Part shown: positions 60,677-64,000 of the stretch, piece by piece
How positions within the stretch are numbered: the first letter of the stretch is position 1
How the letters are laid out: every line of letters starts with the position of its first letter
Assembly: GCF_000235565.1 (NCBI RefSeq)
Contig: NC_017527.1
Location: 1,612,001-1,676,000 of the forward strand
Length of the DNA: 64,000 bases
Source: Methanothrix harundinacea 6Ac
GTDB taxonomy: Archaea; Halobacteriota; Methanosarcinia; Methanotrichales; Methanotrichaceae
Direction of reading: 5' to 3'
Notes under the pieces: generated by a model
What the model saw: the letters and a program-made list of their open reading frames with translations, nothing else
Told to the model about the DNA's origin: nothing
Database searches by the model: none
Program-made: the position numbers and the translations under genes

Positions 60677-61617
60677 GAAAACTAGTGATCTATGGATCAG
60701 TTCTACTGATCGCAACCGCCCTCATCGGCGGTGCAGAGGCGGGATGCGGCTGCAGCGCTGGAAGAAGCAGCTCCTGGAGCGGATCCGACTGGATAGATTC
60801 GACCCCTGGCGGATCGTCACCTGAGCCACTCCCGTCGAATGGGTCGGCTTCTGAAGCCGTTGACGAAGTAATTCCTGCCGAAAAATCTGGAGGAGATGAA
60901 AACGCAGAGATCGGCTTCTCATTCGTATCTGCCGAGGAGCTGGGCGAAAAGCTCGGGATCGAGCCAAAGCCCGTCATCGCCTATGTCAGCAACAGCCCGC
61001 CCTCGGGCGGCTCGTACATAGGGGGATCGATATCGCTCCCATCAAAGGGGTTCATCCAGGCCGACGGCTCCCTCAAGTCCGTGGATGAGCTGGCCGGGGT
61101 TCTTGGATGGGCTGGGATCACTGCGGAGGACGAGGTGGTCCTCTACGGGGACTGCTTCTCCTGCGGCGATTTAACCTTCGTCTACTGGATCATGAAGTAC
61201 CTGGGCCACCAGAAGGTCGAGATCCTCCGGGGTCCTACGGCCGAGCTGCCCACGGCCGGGTCCGTAGCGACGAGACATACGGTTAAATACTACCCCGACC
61301 CTCATATCGAGCTTCTCGCAGACTACGAATCCGTCGCCTCCGGTCAGTTTGTGGTCGTCGACGCGAGGACCCCCGACCAGTTCGGAGAAGGTCACATCGA
61401 CGGAGCGTTGAACATCGAATTCAACAGGGTGATCGATGACAGCTGGATCAAGGATGACTCAGCTCTTGCCGAGATCTTCGCCGACATCGATCCCGATCGG
61501 CCCGTCGCCGTCTACTCCAAGAACGGTGGCACGGCATCCATCATCTGGTACGCCCTGACCCTCCAGGGGCGAGACGTTAAGCTCTACACCTGGAACGACT
61601 GGGTGATACATAAATAA
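60670..61617 (+). CDS. Exported two-domain rhodanese, copy A
   Basis: 315 residues. A signal peptide ([13 protein letters not shown]) leads to a G-C-G-C-S mature start, where the Cys pair could be lipid-linked or metal-binding. Domain 1 has the loop Y-G-D-C-F-S-C-G-D; domain 2 has [11 protein letters not shown] and a G-H-I-D-G-A, but its loop S-K-N-G-G-T has no Cys. So the Cys loop is in the first domain, the reverse of classical thiosulfate sulfurtransferases. It overlaps acr3 by 7 bases. Paralogues are at 50934 and 63444. Confidence 0.83.
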   Translation: MLRKLVIYGSVLLIATALIGGAEAGCGCSAGRSSSWSGSDWIDSTPGGSSPEPLPSNGSASEAVDEVIPAEKSGGDENAEIGFSFVSAEELGEKLGIEPKPVIAYVSNSPPSGGSYIGGSISLPSKGFIQADGSLKSVDELAGVLGWAGITAEDEVVLYGDCFSCGDLTFVYWIMKYLGHQKVEILRGPTAELPTAGSVATRHTVKYYPDPHIELLADYESVASGQFVVVDARTPDQFGEGHIDGALNIEFNRVIDDSWIKDDSALAEIFADIDPDRPVAVYSKNGGTASIIWYALTLQGRDVKLYTWNDWVIHK

Positions 61618-61635
61618 CCCAGTCGATTAAAAATC

Positions 61636-61880
61636 AAACTGCGCGCGGCCACCCCGCCCTAAAGGGCGGGGTATGCTTCGGGCCGCGCGCCCCGGTTTGA
61701 CGGAATCCGTAATCGTCGAGTCTTCGTTTGCCCAAATCACCTCCTCAGAAATTATTGTGACTCTGCTTTCGGCTTCCGTAGGAGCCGTGTTAATCAATTT
61801 AAGAAAATATGAAAACTGGGCGAGGGTTCACTTAATCCCCGACCTAAAGGTCGGGGTATTCGTGACCCTCCGCGCTCCCG
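61636..61880. mobile_element. Candidate structured, non-autonomous element between duplicated modules
   Basis: Two hairpins of the same architecture bound this segment. At 61641-61690 outer arms GCGCGCGGCC/GGCCGCGCGC enclose ACCCCGCCC-TAAA-GGGCGGGGT. At 61818-61879 outer arms GAGGGT-CAC/GTGACCCTC enclose CCCCGACC-TAAA-GGTCGGGG. Each inner hairpin has a TAAA loop and is followed by TAT. No transposase is encoded. The layout resembles ends of IS200/IS605-type elements, but this is inference; paired terminators are an alternative. Confidence 0.4.
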
Positions 61881-61901
61881 AAGTAGTAAAAGAATTATTT
61901 T

Positions 61902-61925
61902 TTTGTGATCAGACTCTATATCCGA
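61902..61925 (-). pseudogene. Fragment of the ccdA-type gene start at the duplication junction
   Basis: The bases match the first codons of the gene at 58126 (a run equivalent to S-D-H-K), with its ATG changed to ATA, and diverge after ~20 bases. This is the left end of the duplicated segment and shows that module B was copied with part of the flanking CcdA gene. Confidence 0.6.
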
Positions 61926-62486
61926 TCACGCGTCCCAGTCGCCGACGTTCTCCTCATGATATTGTATTGCGTCCTCGACGTAGGATAGGAGCCAGTCCTC
62001 CCCCGTCTCGCCCTCGCCACTGTGCCAGCCGACGACGACGTTACCTTCCTCGTCCTCTACAAGGGTGATTATGACCGTCAGGGGGATGTACCACGTCCCT
62101 GCGTTGGGATCATAGATCTCAAAGAGGGCGTTGGCTCTTTCGTTGTTCGGATCTGCAATCAGGTTCTCGAAGGCTATGGCGTCTTCACCGACCTCCTCCA
62201 GGACGGCGTTCGCGGCTTCCTCCTGCTTTATGCAGGCTTCGCAGTTGGTGCTGTGGTCCAGGATGAGGATCGGCCCATCTTCCAGGAGCTCGAGGACCCA
62301 TGAGGGGTGGTCGACCTCAGAGCCAGCACCCGGATGGTGGTCGGGGTAGACGGTCCACCAGTCGTCGGGGTCGGGGCCCACCAGGTACTCTGCTGCCGAG
62401 ACGGTGCCGATGAGGCCGGTGGCGAGGACGAGCCCTGCCACCAGGGCCGCAAGGTTATAACTGAGCGGATGCGAAATATCTACCAA
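61926..62486 (-). CDS. Exported thioredoxin-like protein, copy B
   Basis: About 186 residues, paralogous to copy A. A signal core (L-A-T-G-L-I-G-T-V-S-A-A-E), D-D-W-W-T-V-Y-P-D, and a redox motif C-E-A-C in S-T-N-C-E-A-C-I-K follow; the end H-E-E-N-V-G-D-W-D-A is the same. The C-x2-C differs from copy A (D-Y versus E-A), which may change redox potential. The start is uncertain (TTG 62486 or 62492, or conserved ATT 62477). Its own ccdA partner is reduced to a fragment. Confidence 0.76.
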   Translation of the reverse strand: MVDISHPLSYNLAALVAGLVLATGLIGTVSAAEYLVGPDPDDWWTVYPDHHPGAGSEVDHPSWVLELLEDGPILILDHSTNCEACIKQEEAANAVLEEVGEDAIAFENLIADPNNERANALFEIYDPNAGTWYIPLTVIITLVEDEEGNVVVGWHSGEGETGEDWLLSYVEDAIQYHEENVGDWDA

Positions 62487-62836
62487 CTCCAATTATCGTT
62501 TATTGCCCCACTTCGCTTCTCACACCTTTTATCTCCAGCCGCAATCTTGGGCAGATGTATCGACGATCATGGATCTCTCTTTCGCCTCGATTGGCGCTCA
62601 TGGCTGGATTGATCCCCCGGTGGACTATGTTGATATATAAAGCTGTTGGAAATTCTGCGATATTATCTTCAATAATCAAATTGAAGCCCCCCATTTCCCC
62701 GTTTTAACCTCCCATCTGGCTTATAAATGGCATCATACCCATCACCGCCACCGGCGAAAGGAAGGAGCTCCAGGAGGATCGATATACTTATATATCGAAT
62801 TAGCTTGATATGAAAGCTGAAAGCCCCGGAGAGGAC
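62487..62836. other. Divergent control region, module B
   Basis: 350 bases without a gene, homologous to 58688-59061 in patches. It contains an AT-rich TTGATATATAAAGC near 62628-62641 and the operator at 62779-62798. No further ORF or RNA is recognisable. Confidence 0.45.
62779..62798. promoter_or_regulatory. ArsR-type operator overlapping TATA box, module B
   Basis: The same TCGATATA-CTTA-TATATCGA element as in module A, followed by the same AATTAGCTTGATA. It lies 39 bases before the Cys-rich peptide ATG, the expected distance for a TATA box plus short leader. Confidence 0.7.
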
Positions 62837-62980
62837 ATGAGGTGCGATATCTGCGGCAGGGAAACGGAGACGCTCTTCAAAGCGAGGCATCGGGATAGGG
62901 GCGGGGTGAAGATCTGCGAAGGATGTTTGAGACGGGAGGGGGAACGGCTCGTCTCCTCCTCCGGGTGCTCATGCTGTTGA
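62837..62980 (+). CDS. 47-residue Cys-rich zinc-binding protein, copy B
   Basis: It differs from copy A at two residues (T for S after C-G-R-E, and E for D before R-L-V) and keeps all Cys: C-D-I-C, C-E-G-C and the final G-C-S-C-C. ATG 62837 follows GGAGAGG. arsR starts 4 bases after its stop. Strong conservation between copies, compared with the diverged neighbours, suggests the peptide is functional. Confidence 0.75.
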   Translation: MRCDICGRETETLFKARHRDRGGVKICEGCLRREGERLVSSSGCSCC

Positions 62981-62984
62981 GCCG

Positions 62985-63389
62985 ATGGATATGAGCGACA
63001 TCGTTGAACCCCAGGATCCCTCCGTTGAGCGGCTGGCGAGGCTGATGGGGGATCGCTGTAAGGCTAAGAACGCTAGCAAGAGGCTTCAGACCCTCACCGA
63101 GAAGATAGACGAGGCCAGGATAGCGGCGGAGGTCGAGGTCTTCAGAGCGATGGCAGACCCCTTCAGGCTTGCGATCCTCCAGCTCCTCAGGGAGGGGGAG
63201 CTCTGCGTCTGCGAGATCATGACCGCCCTCAACAGGCCCCAGTCTTCCACCTCTCACCACCTCTCCATCCTTAAGAGGGCGGGGCTGGTGAAGGAGAGGA
63301 AGGAGGGGAAGTGGTCCCGATACCGCCTCTCGGAGGGGGCGGTGATCGAGATGATCAACCTGGCGGGGCTGGTGGCGGAGGGGCGATGA
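62985..63389 (+). CDS. arsR: ArsR-family repressor, copy B (intact)
   Basis: 134 residues. A ~40-residue N-terminal extension precedes a winged helix with the As(III) site E-L-C-V-C-E-I, the recognition helix R-P-Q-S-S-T-S-H-H-L-S-I-L, and the wing R-K-E-G-K-W-S-R-Y. This copy can bind the identical operators of both modules and so could control acr3 in module A in trans. ATG 62985 is used; ATG 62991 is an alternative. Confidence 0.92.
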   Translation: MDMSDIVEPQDPSVERLARLMGDRCKAKNASKRLQTLTEKIDEARIAAEVEVFRAMADPFRLAILQLLREGELCVCEIMTALNRPQSSTSHHLSILKRAGLVKERKEGKWSRYRLSEGAVIEMINLAGLVAEGR

Positions 63390-63443
63390 GGCATGAGCCG
63401 AACCCGGTTCCAAGGCCGCCCGGTCTCTTGGAGGGTATAAAAG

Positions 63444-64000
63444 ATGCGAACGGATCATTTGAAGTGCGGATCTCTTCTATTGGTGTTGATGGCTCTTCTC
63501 GGCGGCGCTGAGGCGGGATGCTCCAGCTGCCGCGGGGGAGGTGACGCCACCTGGGGCGGCGAGGAGTGGATGGCTGAGACCCTCGGCGGGTCGTCTTACG
63601 GGTCCGTTTCTCCGATGATGGAGGACTCCGGGGCCGGCGATGAAGGGGCGGCAGAGGGATCGGAGGGCGAGCCGTCGCCGTCGTTCATAACCGCCGAGGA
63701 GCTCCGGGAGAGGCTCGGGGCTGAACGGAGGCCCATCATCGCCTACGTCAGCAACAGCCCGCCCTCAAGCGGCTCCTACATCGAGGGATCGATATCCCTC
63801 CCATCAAAGGGCTTCATCCAGGCCGACGGCTCCCTCAAGCCCGTCGAGGAGCTGGCCGCGGTCCTCGGGAGGGCGGGGGTCACCGAGGAGGACGATCTCG
63901 TCCTCTACGGAGACTGCTTCTCCTGCGGAGATTTCACCTTCGTCTACTGGATCATGAAGTACCTGGGCCACCAGAAGGTCGAGATCCTCCGGGGCCCGGC
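63444..64000 (+). CDS. Exported rhodanese, copy B (runs off window)
   Basis: The visible 185 residues have a signal peptide (L-L-L-V-L-M-A-L-L-G-G), a C-S-S-C mature start and a first rhodanese-like domain with the loop Y-G-D-C-F-S-C-G-D. The segment from Y-V-S-N-S-P-P-S to the window end is almost identical to copy A, while the linker before it has diverged. It starts 54 bases after arsR, in the place taken by acr3 in module A. Confidence 0.85.
   Translation, partial: MRTDHLKCGSLLLVLMALLGGAEAGCSSCRGGGDATWGGEEWMAETLGGSSYGSVSPMMEDSGAGDEGAAEGSEGEPSPSFITAEELRERLGAERRPIIAYVSNSPPSSGSYIEGSISLPSKGFIQADGSLKPVEELAAVLGRAGVTEEDDLVLYGDCFSCGDFTFVYWIMKYLGHQKVEILRGP

Larger units (their letters stand above)
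61902..64000 (+). repeat. Module B of the tandem duplication (extends past window)
   Basis: The order thioredoxin-like, operator, Cys-rich peptide, arsR, rhodanese repeats that of 58101-61617. The last codons of both thioredoxin-like genes are nearly identical in DNA, the Cys-rich peptides are ~95% identical, and the operators are identical. Module B lacks acr3. Confidence 0.9.

Noticed and set aside
61673-62068. 131-residue plus-strand ORF across the hairpin element
   Set aside because: It runs through both a structured hairpin and the antisense of thioredoxin-like copy B, with no recognisable protein features.

Overview
The window is euryarchaeal DNA, and its gene content points to a methanogen. 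It carries a CfbB/CbiA-type amidase (coenzyme F430 or cobamide synthesis), the wyosine enzyme Taw1, Kae1, a family B DNA polymerase, an ATP-dependent DNA ligase, the small methanogen protein DUF5350, MinD-type ATPases with inserted ferredoxin domains, TATA-type promoters, and a tRNA-Trp whose intron contains a box C/D guide RNA. The high G+C content and the gene set suggest a Methanothrix (Methanosaeta)-like acetoclastic methanogen. That genus assignment is inference.

Layout. 0-5 kb: threonine/methionine branch genes (ACT regulator, hom with a one-base frameshift) with DNA ligase on the minus strand; nadE, a Vms1/eRF1-like protein and a membrane-anchored hydrolase on the plus strand. 5.3-5.9 kb: a MntA-HepT (MNT/HEPN) toxin-antitoxin pair. 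6-13.6 kb: UbiA prenyltransferase, cupin phosphoglucose isomerase, paired MinD/ferredoxin ATPases, and a tight DUF166-fumarase-DUF434 operon. 13.7-21.5 kb: cfbB/cbiA, a lower-G+C insert encoding a large helicase-HNH-Ada-like protein, a flavoprotein, polB. 21.6-24.7 kb: an AT-rich island of secreted and pentapeptide-repeat proteins. 24.7-34 kb: kae1, purD, glnA, two tRNAs, nfo, taw1, a cold-shock protein. 34-39.4 kb: PHP phosphoesterase, aconitase-family protein, ATP-citrate lyase (aclBA). 39.5-47.5 kb: methyltransferase, second pentapeptide protein, a SatD-DUF3307 pair, tRNA-Pro, DUF5350, thiI. 47.5-64 kb: a long arsenic and thiol/sulfur-transfer island with two ArsR repressors plus a broken one, a permease, two CcdA-type membrane proteins, three exported rhodaneses, two exported thioredoxin-like proteins, ArsM, ArsC, ferredoxin, a DsrEFH-like trio, an Fe-S winged-helix regulator and ACR3.

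Two observations stand out. First, the arsenic island contains a tandem duplication (about 58.1-61.6 kb and 61.9-64 kb). One copy has a defective arsR (frameshift and loss of the recognition-helix region) and carries acr3; the other has an intact arsR and no acr3. A structured, hairpin-bearing element and a ccdA fragment lie at the junction. Second, at least eight genes have no convincing ATG/GTG/TTG start, but do have a strong Shine-Dalgarno sequence 5-9 bases before an in-frame near-cognate codon (CTG, ACG, ATC or ATA), exactly where the signal peptide, membrane anchor, catalytic motif or ATGA-type gene overlap requires the start. This may be a real feature of initiation in this organism.

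How the island may work (inference): exported rhodanese and thioredoxin-like proteins, with CcdA-type proteins moving electrons across the membrane, would handle sulfur or disulfides outside the cell. DsrEFH-like proteins, ferredoxin and the Fe-S regulator would act inside, while ArsC, ArsM, ACR3 and the permease detoxify arsenic. Other candidates for undescribed biology are the helicase-HNH-Ada protein and the SatD-DUF3307 pair.
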